A stretch of DNA of 60,000 nucleotides. Origin: Antedon mediterranea. Its lineage: Eukaryota > Echinodermata > Crinoidea > Comatulida > Antedonidae. Location of the stretch: the NCBI RefSeq assembly GCF_964355755.1, contig NC_092677.1, positions 5,525,001 through 5,585,000 on the forward strand. Reading direction: 5' to 3'. A program made the translations under genes and the position numbers. The notes beneath the pieces are model-generated. The model saw only the letters and a list, made by a program, of their open reading frames with translations, searched no databases and was not told the DNA's origin. Below are positions 1 to 11,600 of the stretch, piece after piece (positions within the stretch are counted from its first letter, which is position 1; each line of letters begins with the position of its first letter).

Positions 1-790
1 CCCAAATCGGTGGAAGTATATAGATGATTTGTCAATATGTGAAGTTCACAACAAGAAAACCCCGCCTAATGTTCAAGATCAATTAAACGAACTATCACAA
101 TGGACCAAAGACAATAATATGATAATTAATGTTGAAAAAACTAACTTTATGAACATTTCTTTTGCCAAATCTCAACCCATTGTTAAATCATTTACGATAA
201 ATAATATAAAAATAACCAATGTTGAATGCTTAAAGTTACTTGGGGTTCAGATCACTAATGATCTGAAATGGAATATGCATATCCACGATGTTGTTAATAG
301 AGCCAGTAAGAGATTACATATGTTGACATGTTTAAAAAGATTTGGAATGCCTTGTAACCATCTGCGTCAAATGTATATTAGCCACATAAGACCTGCAACT
401 GAATATGCGTGTCCGGTATGGCACTCTGCCTTAACCATAGCACAATCCATGGAGCTTGAATCTATACAGAAACGCGCATGTAGAATAATTCTCGGACAAA
501 AATATGCATCCTATGATCAAGCAATTAAACTACTTAATCTTAAATTTTAAGATCAAAGAAGAGAAGATATTCTTCTTGATTTTGCTAAAAATCCTAACAA
601 AATCGTTCCTAACGCACTTCCTAAATTGAGAGGCGAAACGTGTGGCAGGATACTTAGGAATGCTAAAAAGCAAAGTGAAATATATGGCAATACTAAAAGA
701 TTCAACAACTCATGTTTCCCAGCACTGTGTAGACTAATTAATAAACCAAAATAAACACAACAATAATAATAATAATAAGTAATAATTACT
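1..790 (+). mobile_element. 3' end of a non-LTR (LINE) retrotransposon, reverse transcriptase C-terminal part
   Basis: A reading frame open from base 2 carries the reverse-transcriptase catalytic motif YIDD at 17-28. It is followed by the thumb-region signature of jockey/CR1-type LINEs (a KLLGVQI block, then YISHIRPATEYACPVWHS, then QKRACRIILG). The frame is broken by one stop at 548-550 but continues in the same frame with family-like sequence (DQRREDI, later LRNAKK) to a natural stop at 752-754. A short AAT-type microsatellite tail (about 758-785) is typical of the 3' end of such elements. The piece is 5' truncated by the window edge and non-functional as it stands. It lies antisense to the WD-repeat gene, probably inside one of its introns. 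The exact clade (CR1, L2, Rex1) was not resolved. Confidence 0.88.
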
Positions 791-1060
791 TTCATCAGTT
801 TCTTCCATGTGTAATATCTCCTTTTTAAAAATATTTTTTTAAACTTTTTAACTTTTTAATGTTGTAAATTTTGATGTTTGAAAGCTTGTACCAATTCTAT
901 ATGTAAATCTCTCGCAATTCAGTTTTATTTTATATATACTGCAAAGAGAAATATTGAATAAAAGCAGAATGAATGAAACATGGAACACAACGCAATAGTC
1001 AAATCCATAAGAATGATCAATATGGAACAAAAATAATTGATTGATATTATAAATACTTAC
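790..1060. other. AT-rich intron sequence of the WD-repeat gene, no gene seen
   Basis: Between the LINE fragment and the last visible WD exon there is only low-complexity AT-rich sequence. Small open frames here show no protein-like composition. Confidence 0.5.
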
Positions 1061-4000
1061 TGTATGTAAGACATTCCACAGCATTTTTGCATTTTAAGGC
1101 AGTGATGCAGGCAGATGGGTTGTACTTCCAAACGATCAAATGTCGCCGACTTGTACTAGCTATTAAAGACAATAAATTGGCAACATATGAATAACTACTA
1201 TACAGATATCTACAGTAGAGATTGAAAGACCCACTAATCAACTTTGAATAAGTATATACAAACTATAGCAATGAGTGTTATAGTGTATTATATTTGATTT
1301 CCAAGTCTAGGCTTCAAGTTTTTGAAAAGGTGTTCGATTTTGTTTCCTTTCCCCTGATTTAGGCCCAGATTTACCTACGACTTGATGTAATTCTGGAAAG
1401 TATTTTAGAAGTTGAATGTGGTATTTCTCATTGGCCTCAGATTCTTGAAAAGTTCCTATAAAATCTGACACCTAGAAAAAAAAATTATAAATATTTGGGA
1501 CAGGAGTCAATTGAGATAAAACTTGATACAGTGATTGTCTATTGAGAATTTATATTAAAAGGTTTGGATTATCACAAGATTTGAACCCAGTCTCTTCCTC
1601 CAAGTTCTCAGGTAGACTCGGTTAAACCATTTTATAACGTCTTACATTTTCCCCTGATTTTGGGTCAAAGAGGCTAGCAATTGGAGAGCCTCCTGCTACC
1701 CATAACGTCTTGTTTTTTGGCACGTAACATATGTCGGTTACAGTTGAGATGAAGCCGTCCAATCGGTGAGTGAGTTTACCATCTTGTGACCAGATCTTGA
1801 CAACTTTGTCAAATGATCCTGTGATTAACCTAAAAAAAGAAAATAGTTCTTTTTAAATAAATTAAACAATACTAAAGTGTAACTCAAATTTGATTGTTTA
1901 ATAAAATAAAAAAAATTAAACATAGGTCAGATCAAAGAACTGAAACCAAACCCACTAGAACATTTAAAGCAAAACAAAACATGATCATCAACTTTTTTAC
2001 ATTTATTTTTGTATATTTTAATTAACTTATGTCACAGAAATGTGAAATTTGTTTTACTATATAAGAAATGTGTTTAATTTGTATACATTACCAAGTATTG
2101 TTTTCTGTGTCTTTTACAAGAACCAATGTAGATATTCCTGCCTCATGTGCTTTGTGATTTCTGCAGGGAAACAAACTTATGCTTAAAAAATGATACTAAA
2201 ATTACATTTTGATATCGTAAAATTAAGAATTACAAATGTGACCTGCATGTGTTCAAACAATCGTCATGCATTAAAAAAAAACATATTTCCTAAAGAATTA
2301 GTTTCATCTCCATAAGCTTCTATTTCAAGCATACTTTTATAGTTTTCCTTTTTGTTAAAGATGTATTGTCACTGGAAACACAAAAAATGAAAACAAAAAT
2401 ATTCAAAATTTAAATTAGCCATATCAAAGTAATATTAAAGTTATTCACTTTAAGTCGAAAATTCGAGCCAAAAACAACAAGTTTACGTAATTAACAGGTA
2501 AATTAATTAGATTACATTTTGTCTGGGAAATCGTCGCAAGCGAAAGTAAACAAAGAGTATGCATTTAATATGCATGATGCTAATTAGGATTGCTTACAAC
2601 TCGTCACGGTTGAGAAGGTGTTTTCACACAGATCGCGATGAAGTTTTATGATTATGCATACAGAGTAGCCAAACAGGCGCATTGCATTATGAGATATGTT
2701 TTGATAGAAAACTTTGACTGGAAGTCAAAGTTATTTTTTGAACAAAAAAACATCTGTATTTCGGTTAAATTTTTTTTTTTTTCGACTAATTTTTGGTGAA
2801 AGTTAATAACTATTATGATACTTCAAAATGACCCCTTTTTTTTGGGCGAATTAGTCAAAGGGACAATACATCCTTAAACAAAATTAATTAATGGATACAT
2901 ATTCACAATTTAGAAGTGCAATAAAGCAGGGTAGGAAAAATGAAATACAGTAAGTGACGTCAATATAGCTATTTGACCAACACCATAATAACAAACATAT
3001 AGTTGAAAGGGAAAACAAGTTAAAACTGGTTTCAGTGTGGCAATCAATTTAATTTGTATAAACCAATACAATCTTCAAAGACAGTTTTGTTGAAGAAATC
3101 AAGCTGATCAGCTTAATGAAACTGTTTTATAATTGTTTATTTGTTATAATCATAATAAAGGCAATAAACATCAAGTTGTTTTCAAATGTTGAAACCACAG
3201 CAATAACTTATGTAAGTCTATATATATAATATATACAATAAAAGCCCGAAAGCTCTGCTAACTTTTCTGGCTGTTTACTTTATCGTTTTGATTTAGCTTT
3301 TCGAATTTTTTTTTGTATCTCCATTGAGATCCAGCCACTGATACCCACAGCATTGTTATTTTTTCAGTAATTTGCCTTTGGATTAATATATACAATAAAC
3401 TTACATTTCGATAACTAAAGAATCAACCACAAAAAAATCTAAAATTGAATTAGTATAAGAACCAGCCCAGTCTTTATTATATACAGTAGAAAATAGATTC
3501 AAAAAACCCAAAATCTAGTTTTTAAATTATTATAGCTAGACCAACATTTATTATTTGATTATTGTTTTCCCAAACTTCTTTCTTTAAGCCATAGTTAAGT
3601 GTCCTAGCTACATGCGAGTGGTTAAGCAAATTGTTTAACAGTTTGTTCAATCAGTTGTACATCACTTACACAGGAAATTGGTAAATAAAGACAATAATTC
3701 TTACTACTAAAACTCTGTCTACACTATCAAACTTTATGTGATGTGCCCATGGCCATGGTGATGTCATATCACTACAATAATTGGGAACATCACTACCATA
3801 TTTGGGCACATATCACTTTTTTGTCAAACTAGTTTTGATAGTGTAGACCAAGCTTAAAGCAAATAAATACATCACCAAAGCTGGGACCAAAGCATAATAT
3901 AGAAAAAAATAAATTTTATATTTCATTTTAGATAAACTTACATAATATGCAGATCCTAAAATGGAAGATGTGTAAAAAGAAGACATAAATAAATTATTAA

Positions 4001-6885
4001 TCATGAATATGATGAATGAACAAATTATAACCATATGTATTATTATTTTTACATTTTATGGAGAAGAAAAAAGTGATGTTATCTGCTCCTCCTGCTTTTC
4101 TACTCACTGTATTCCGCCCCCCCCCCCCCCCTTAAACAGCACAAGTAAAGTACTGTAATAATAGCCAAAGCAAACATCTAGTTATGACATATTGATAACT
4201 TACATAAAAACAGGAGAAAGACCTCTGTGGCCGGGATAACTTGATGAGTCGTATATGATAAGTTTTGAATCATATCTAAATAAAAGAAAACAAATTATAA
4301 TCAATCCATAAGAAGACATTTTTGCAATATGTGTACTTTTTTTAAAGCAATCCTTATAGCTGCTCTTACCCAGCTGAATAGACACGAGACTCGTGGCATA
4401 CGATGCACTTTACAATGTCTGTGTGTTCAGTAGATGTTGAGCCGGACTTGATATGAATTAAATGGCTACCGTCTTTGTCGGCTACAGCTGATGGTTGTAC
4501 AGCGCCACCTACAAATCAGAAAAACATGATTGATTGCTTGACCACTTTATCCAAACATGAATCTGTCTATGTAGCAACTGAGTTTTAGATAGTAATTCCA
4601 TAATAATGCACTATATATATACAGTATATATAGTATATATATATATATATATATAAACACATCAGGCAAAGAACATTAATTCTAAACCGCCCGGTGATAT
4701 ACTGAAATTTAATTGATTAATTTGAAACGATAAAGATGAGGAAATCTGTGAGAATGAGAAAAAGTCGCCCCAACCGAGACTCGAACTCGGACCGCCTGAA
4801 TATATATATATATATATAGAAATATACAGTAGGCCTACTTTAATCTTCTTATTACATAGTTAATAAAACCACATAAAAAATAAATAATAAATCAATAACG
4901 AAAGGGATGCAGGTAAACTAAAGCTCTGTCTACATTTTATGTAGCAAAAATGTGATATGATGATATGGACATATTTGGGAATATCACTACCATATTTGGG
5001 TAAAGTACACTGGTTTGATAGGGTAGACAGAGCTTAAGCAAGTGTGATAGGATAACCTATGGTGTAGTCTAAAGATGATAGAAAGTTGATGATGAGGCAT
5101 GGTGTGAATACAAGTCAAACAAGCTAGGGTTCAAACAGGTGTGAACACAAGTCAAGCTAGGGCTCACAGCAGGTGTGAACTCAAGTAAAGGTTGACAATA
5201 GGTGTAAAGGCAAGTCAAGCTTGTGTTCACACAGTATAATTAAGCTAGAAAAAAAAAAAAAAAAAAAATTATTGTTTTAAATATAAATGATTCTTTAATT
5301 GGTTTTGTAGACATTTATGTCCATCTTGAAATCATGTTTGACAAGATCTGAAAATTATCAGAAATTGTATTTACAACAAAATTTTATCGTTATATACCTT
5401 ATCAAAGTCGTATTTGCCCACAGTATTTCATTCATAGTTTTTTTAATAAATAGTGGACTTTGGATTTTAAGATAACACTACAGTAAATCAGTTTACAAAA
5501 ATGTTAAATACTATCTAATAGATTTCAAACCTTCATCTAGGCTGAAGACTCGTATTGCTTGATTAAAACCACAAACCATTTGTCTGCGTCTGACATGCAG
5601 GGCCATACAATACACTGGAGAGCCAACCTACAAAACAAAGTATTAAAAATGTCAAATAGGTTTGATTATGATGATTAATATATATTATATATAATTATAT
5701 TGCAAAAACTGTTTTGTGGCCCAAATCAACACAAACTAAGTATAGCTTTTTTTTTAACATCTTCATATACTTATAAATCCATAATACTTGGAAAGAGTTA
5801 GAAAAAGTATTTGGTTAAAGTTTATAACAAACCCTGATTTTATCGAAGACTCCACCACCAGATGCCCATGCCACGATGTAACCATCATTAGATGAAGAAA
5901 ACATAACTTTACCTTCAGTCCTGGGAAAAAGTAAGATTTGTTTATTAGATAATAATATTAATATTAATTATTATTAAATAATATTGTAATTTAAGAAAAG
6001 ATTCAATTTTTAGACTGTAAGAGGTGTTATCATATATAGTATTATAAAATCATGTTAGAAAAAACAAAATTTTGCTATAATTTGGGAAAGTACACTAGGA
6101 CAGACTAGGCCTAAGTTGTTTAGAAACACTTTTTTGCCGCAGAATATTGGGTACCAAAATCTGTGAGCCGCAGTAATACAATAATTCAGAATGGTATACT
6201 ACCAATAGAGAAATGCTGTGATCCATCCTTGGTGTTCCCACGACATGTGTACTAATTTAGACCCTTCTGCTTCAAATGTTTTAATTACACCATCTGAAAA
6301 AATAGTAAAAAAAAGAACATTTTAATCAATTATCAATACTTTTATTCCATATCATGATTGCGGTCTTGATTGGCAAATACAGATTTTTAAAAAGGTTTTC
6401 TTGTTGCAGTTACCAGCAAATGATGTGTGTTCTACTAGCCTACTAGGCTAGGCCTATTCAAATGACATTTTATTTTTTGGTTTTTATATGTTTTATATTG
6501 TACTAGCCTAGGCTTAAGGCTAGCAATATATTACACCGTGTACCACCAATAACTTTTCTATAGATGGGGTTAGTTAGCAATAGTACACTTTCTTGTCTGG
6601 TCTCCCTTATCCGGGATAGTATAGTTGATCTTGCAGGCCTAGGCTAGCCTAGGTTTAGTAGAGTGTGGTAGGTTGGGATCATTTATGACATTGATGGATG
6701 ATGAAAGGGAATTGAGAGGGTGAGCCTGTCTAAAAAATCCTGGTGGCTGCTGCTGCTGAGTGGAAATGAATAAAAATGTTACCTTCAAAACCAGCAAGGA
6801 TTTCACGCCTTACAGGATGAAAGCCAATAGCCGTAACTTGACGATGGTGTGTTTCAGTGATAACAGCTTGCTTTTCCATAGCCAT
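1061..6885 (-). CDS. WD-repeat (beta-propeller) protein, N-terminal 10 exons, 3' end outside window
   Basis: Ten exons splice in consistent phase: 6783-6885 (ATG at 6885), 6203-6293, 5833-5920, 5531-5627, 4370-4508, 4204-4275, 2092-2160, 1646-1829, 1375-1471 and 1061-1159, giving 346 codons that are still open. WD-type strands are visible: ETHHRQVTAIGFHP then GFEDGVIKTFE; FLYWTEGKVMFSSSNDGYIVAW; VCGFNQAIRVFS; YDSKLIIYDSS; WLITGSFDKVVKIWSQDG; STSRRHLIVWKYNPSACI. All exons have GT donors and AG acceptors. The last donor (GTAAGT) shows that more exons lie to the left. Beta-propellers are usually scaffolds; no specific function can be assigned and I do not recognise an orthologue. The start is the first ATG (MAMEKQ), 16 bases before KQAVITE. 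The gene is divergent from XRCC1. Confidence 0.85.
2355..2877. mobile_element. MITE-like element with short terminal inverted repeats
   Basis: The left end TTAAAGATGTATTGTCAC is matched in inverted orientation by the right end, which reads GGGACAATACATCCTTAA. The roughly 520-bp interior has no coding frame and is poly-A/T rich, with a run of T at about 2767-2781. It lies in the WD-gene intron between exons 6 and 7. The boundaries fit a TTA or TA target duplication, but this is not certain. Confidence 0.55.
3230..3400. repeat. Dispersed repeat, copy 1 (second copy at 29,475-29,590)
   Basis: The stretch with CTGGCTGTTT, TTTAGCTTTT, CCACTGATACCCA and AGCATTG recurs in the same orientation at about 29,475-29,590. 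Both copies are non-coding and intronic. Class unknown. Confidence 0.6.
3709..3856. mobile_element. MITE family 1, copy 1
   Basis: The element runs from CTCTGTCTACACTATCAAAC to an inverted counterpart, TTTGATAGTGTAGACCAAGC. The interior has the family hallmark GATGTCATATCAC and CATATTTGGGCACAT. It is inserted in the WD-gene intron between exons 6 and 7 and has no coding capacity. Confidence 0.75.
4106..4132. repeat. Poly-C tract
   Basis: A run of 14 or so C residues lies in WD-gene intron 6, just downstream of its exon 6. Confidence 0.8.
4615..4820 (-). mobile_element. tRNA-like SINE fragment flanked by TA microsatellites
   Basis: Read on the minus strand, 4762-4800 contains a polymerase III B-box-like core (GAGTTCGAGTCTCGG) that resembles the T-arm of a tRNA. 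There is no folding acceptor stem and no complete A-box arm, so it is a SINE remnant and not a tRNA gene. (TA)n runs lie on both sides at about 4611-4655 and 4800-4818. Confidence 0.5.
4919..5036. mobile_element. MITE family 1, copy 2
   Basis: The ends AAGCTCTGTCTAC and GTAGACAGAGCTTA are perfect inverted repeats over 13 bases. The interior has ATATCACTACCATATTTGGG. It lies in the WD-gene intron between exons 4 and 5. Confidence 0.75.
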
Positions 6886-7100
6886 CTTGAAAGATTAAAT
6901 ACAGCAAATATATTTGTTATTTTTATGAAAGAAGAAGAGCGTCAATCACCCAGACGACTGAACTTTTCGTTATGGATCAACGATTTTCTTCTTCCGTCCA
7001 AAAAACTCTTGAGGGCTCACTCCAAGAAATTTATTCCGCGGCATGTTTTTGTTGTTTAACTTTTCTTAAACTACAAAAAAAGAATAAAACGGTTTGAAAA
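6886..7100. promoter_or_regulatory. Head-to-head (bidirectional) promoter interval, WD gene / XRCC1
   Basis: Only 215 bp separate the minus-strand start codon of the WD-repeat gene (6885) from the XRCC1 ATG (7101). Both transcription starts must lie in or close to this interval unless untranslated first exons exist. No clear TATA box serves either gene in a convincing place, as is usual for divergent housekeeping pairs. No specific factor site is claimed. Confidence 0.6.
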
Positions 7101-7768
7101 ATGCCAGAAATAAAGTTTCAACACGTTGTGTCTTGTAGTAGTGAAGATGAGGTTCGTAATAATTGACTAGGTCCTATGATATGCCTACAAGTAATATTGA
7201 TATTCGACTTAGTTAGCATAATCTTCTAGCTAGGCCTAGCCTATTTAGGCCTGGCCCTACTAGTTAGTAGTAGACCCGATAGAAAGAGACTTACGTGTGC
7301 AGGAGGGGTATTCCGCCCAGCACTGAGCAGGCCGCCAATGAGCCTAGTCTAGCCTGGCTATACTATAGGCTACACTAAATAGGTAGGCCGGCGCTAGTTC
7401 CTTTTCGCACCTAAATGTGTCTGTTTTAAAAGGAAAATAATACCACCAACAAAATTACCTGTCTGGCTGGACACAGTACATACACACTCTAGAGAAAGGA
7501 TATTTCATGTGATTGTTTTTATTGTTTTGTATTTATTTCAGACACATAAAGCAGATAATTTACTAAAACCAGAGACATATCGGAAATGGAAGTGTGCAAC
7601 TGCAGGAGAGAAACAGGCCACTGTCATACTACAGGTGTGTTAAATAAAGTAACACTTAAATTACTAACTACTAATGCCTATATATAGACTATAGTCAAAA
7701 GAAGCGAAATTAGAAGTTTAGTACTATAAAAAGGCCGGTTCCAGAATTTTTGCAGTACACTATCAAAC

Positions 7769-7803
<35 letters not shown>

Positions 7804-8666
7804 ATGTCCATATATGGAATGGGTACATCACATTTTTTTGTAACATAAAGTTTGATAGTGTAGACCGTGCTTTACTTTATCTTGATCTCGCATTTTCTAA
7901 CAAAGAAAAATGCCTATGTAGATATTAGAATATGCATTTTTACTTTTTCTTAGTTTGAGAAGTCCAGTACTATTCATTCAATTGACATTGGTAATGAAGG
8001 CTCAGCATTTATTGAAGTTCTTGTTGGAAAATCTTCAAGTGAAAAGGCTGATGATTACCAGGTATTTTCTATGCTCTTTCCTCTATCAGAGTTAAATAAT
8101 CAAGCAATCTGTGTAACTTCTTCACCATGTGAACGCACTTTATGCATACTTTACTCTAGTGTGTGAACACAGCAAGATTTGCTTTCATAATCAGGAGGTT
8201 GCCTATCTTATTCATTCATTACACACCAGTGAATGGTCAAAAGAACTGTAGTACCACCCAAGTTGGTAAAAATAAATCTCTACTGATAAAAATTTTATAT
8301 AGTACTTGTTTATTTTTTTCATAGGTTATACTAGTAACGTCCTCTTTTATGAGCCCTGCTGATAGTAAGAATGGTACAAATACAAACCGTGTCAGGTTCT
8401 TTGGTCAGAACCAGCTGACAAAGACTGTCCTTGATAAGAGTTGGGATCGTGTTAAGGTTGTGTGTACTCAGCCTTTTAACAAGGTAGGATTACTGTTGTT
8501 CATGGTTTCTCAATAAGTGAAATTAAAGGGGACCTAAACATACATTCTGATGGTAATTTTGTTGTTCCAACAGACTAACGCATATGGATTATCCTTTATC
8601 AAAATGCACTCAACTCCAGCCCCGGGTGAGCAGTCATCGGACAAAGCAAAAGAGGTCACATCACAG
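7101..8666 (+). CDS. XRCC1: XRCC1 exons 1-5: N-terminal domain
   Basis: Residues 1-168. Family-typical blocks are SCSSEDETHKADNLL, TYRKWKCATAGEKQATVILQ, HSIDIGNEGSAFIEVLVG, VTSSFMSP, NRVRFFG, WDRVKVVCTQP and YGLSFIKMHS. This is the beta-sandwich that contacts nicked DNA and polymerase beta. Exon 1 ends with a weak-looking donor (GAG followed by GTTCGT), but the joined frame is exactly the family sequence. Confidence 0.95.
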
Positions 8667-11600
8667 GTTTGTTTGTGTTTTTATAAATATTATATATATA
8701 ATATATCATAACTGGCACAGACTACATTTCAGTTTCAGTAGGTAATACATTATTTTTTCTTGATTCTATTTCTTGTAGAATATAAACAAACTGGGCCATT
8801 TTAAGTTAAAGGAAACAACTCAGTCAAGCGTAGCTGTTGGATCATATTTCAAAAATCGTGATAAACCAGAGCCCTCACCGCTGAAAGGTGCGGCTGCAGT
8901 GAGAGCAGCATCTTCAGTTGCAGAACAGGCACTTCAAGCCACATCGCTCAAGCACAAAAGGCCAGCTGAGGTACAAAAGGTCGCAACTCCCAGTCCTAAA
9001 CAACAGGTATGTAATAACGTATAATGCGACCCTTAGGGTAAAAGAAAGTTGTCGTATGTGTTGTCCACACCTTTTGAAATATAGACCAGTAGGCTGCAAG
9101 TTGCAGGTTATTCCTCCCGCATTTGATTAAAAAACTATGAAGTACAATATATGTGACTTAGTGTGCCTCTGTACATTGTATCCACAACCATATGTATATT
9201 TGAACTAGTTTGACAAAAAAGTGTGATGTGCACAAATATGGTAGTGATATGCCCAAATATGATAGTGATATGACATCATCATGCCCATATATGGGCACAT
9301 TACATTTTTTTCAGATTTTTTGTTTGTTTTCTAATAAGAAAACATTTCCATCATTTTCAGACACCTGTTAAAAGAAAGTCAATAGATAAAGAGAGAGTAG
9401 CAGATAAGCACACACCGAGGCAGTTAGCAAGTGGCAATGATCAGGCTAAGAGAAAGACTGAGTCGCCACAACAAGTACCACCAATGAAAAAAAGGAAATG
9501 TATATAAAAAATTATTATTTTCAACATAATTCTGAATATTGTAACTTCACATAATCATTATTGTCATCACTATTTTTATCAACTTGTAAAGCTTAATTGC
9601 CACTAGGACGCAGGACAAGAATGTAAGCCAATTGACCAATGACAAGCAACATTTCAAATAGTCCATCGCTTGTGATAGGTCAAATCAAATTAGCTACCTT
9701 ACATCAATATTATTACCTCCGCCAAGGAGGTTATGTTTTCACCCCTGTATGTTTGTGTGTGTGTTTGTGTGTGTGTTTGTGTGTGTGTCTGTGAACAGCC
9801 TGGAGGCCACAGTTTTTATCCGATTCTAACCAAATTTGGACACAATGATCTATGCCCAAAAAGCTCGGACGAGTTCGAATTTGAGGGGGAAAGGTCATAG
9901 GTCAAGGTCACAACTAACAAAAAACTATTTTACTGTCTAGAGACCACAGTTTTGATCCGATTCTCACCAAACTTAGCCACAATGATCAATGACACATCAT
10001 ATAATTGTGGTTACATTTTGAAGGGTCAGGGTCAAAGATCAAGGTCCACCAAAAAAAAAAATAAATAAAAAATAAAAAAATAATTAAAAAAAAAAACCCT
10101 CAGTGGGGCTTGAACCAGCGACCTCAACTGTGAGAGGCTGGATACATAACCATTACACCACACTGTCATCCACAACTTTGTAGTGTGCAGTTAACATATT
10201 TACACTTAGAACTAATAAAAAAAAATGTTAAAAAAAAATATTCAGGGGGCATTTTATCACCATTGCCTTTTAGATTATAGCGCACGTTAAAGAACTTGGT
10301 ACACTATTCGAAAAGAGTAGGTGATCTTCTCCTGGTGTGCTTAGTTGGTATGCACTGCTGTCTGCCGTGGGTCCGTGGAGGGCCTAATCCAAATTTCCTC
10401 AGTTTCCAGTTAAGCTCGAGGACCAAGAATAACTACATTTTTATTTTTTTTGAATTAATATTTTGACCCTATCTTATTTTTAGCTGATGTTACAAAGCCG
10501 TCAACTAAAAATAAACCCTTTGGGCAATTAATGGAAGGAGTTGTGTTTGTAATAAGCGGTTTCCAGAACCCCCATCGAAGTGACATACGAGACAAGGCAC
10601 TAGAGATGGGAGCCAAGTACAAAGGGGATTGGGGCAAAGGATGCACACACTTAATGTGAGTAATGGAAGACTATGGTTGTTATTACAATTTAAAGCAGCA
10701 CACATTTTATTGAAAATAAAATATCGCAAATAAGACAAAAAGAAATTTTAATTATAATGAGAAATATTTACATTATATTGGGTGTAAACACTAAAAGGAA
10801 ATTTCTTCTACTCCAGAATAAAACCAGCAAACAGAGAATACATTATAAAAAAACAAAACAATACCTAAAAAGACCTTATTCCTTACCAAGCTAAAAGAAA
10901 AAGTTTTATTATTAAAATTTACTTGAAAGGAAAGATTTAATGAATAAAAGAATAAACATTTTAGGAAATAGTTTTATACTAAAAAAAGTTTTCAATTATC
11001 AATTCATTGACTTATAACGTACATCCATTCCATCCATGATATGGTTTATGATTTTAAAATGTTTGTCAATTTTAGATGTGCGTTTGCCAACACACCAAAG
11101 TATCAAGCAGTCAAGGGTAGAGGTAAAATAGTGAAAAAAGGATGGATTCTGGATTCTTATAAACAGCAGACATTGTTACCATGGAAAAGGTAAACAATGA
11201 TTGTTATGTGCCATGTAATGTAACATCTCATTTTTTAACATTTGATTATACAGATACGCTTGTCCATAAACTATTGACTTAGTTTACCTCCATCAATTTT
11301 CCAAAATACAACTGTTGTCAATTGTGATTTCTGTTTATTTTTTTTTAGATTTTGTGAAATTTTTTGATAATTTTACAACCAACTGCTATTACTAAATACA
11401 CTGAGCCTTTTGTTTTAATGATTTTACAAGTTAACATGTTGTCTTAATTACCTTATTTATCTTGCCTTTGTTTTCTTTTTTTTCCATTACTTTATTAGGT
11501 ATAAACTGAGCAGTCCAAATGACAGTTCCAGTGATGAAACCGAAGAAGAAGAAGAGTCACCTGCGAAGAAAACGCCAGTTAAGGCAAACCCTTCTCAAGC

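Noticed and set aside
6760-7059. Plus-strand frame of 99 codons before XRCC1
   Set aside because: It is antisense to exon 1 of the WD-repeat gene and to the shared promoter.
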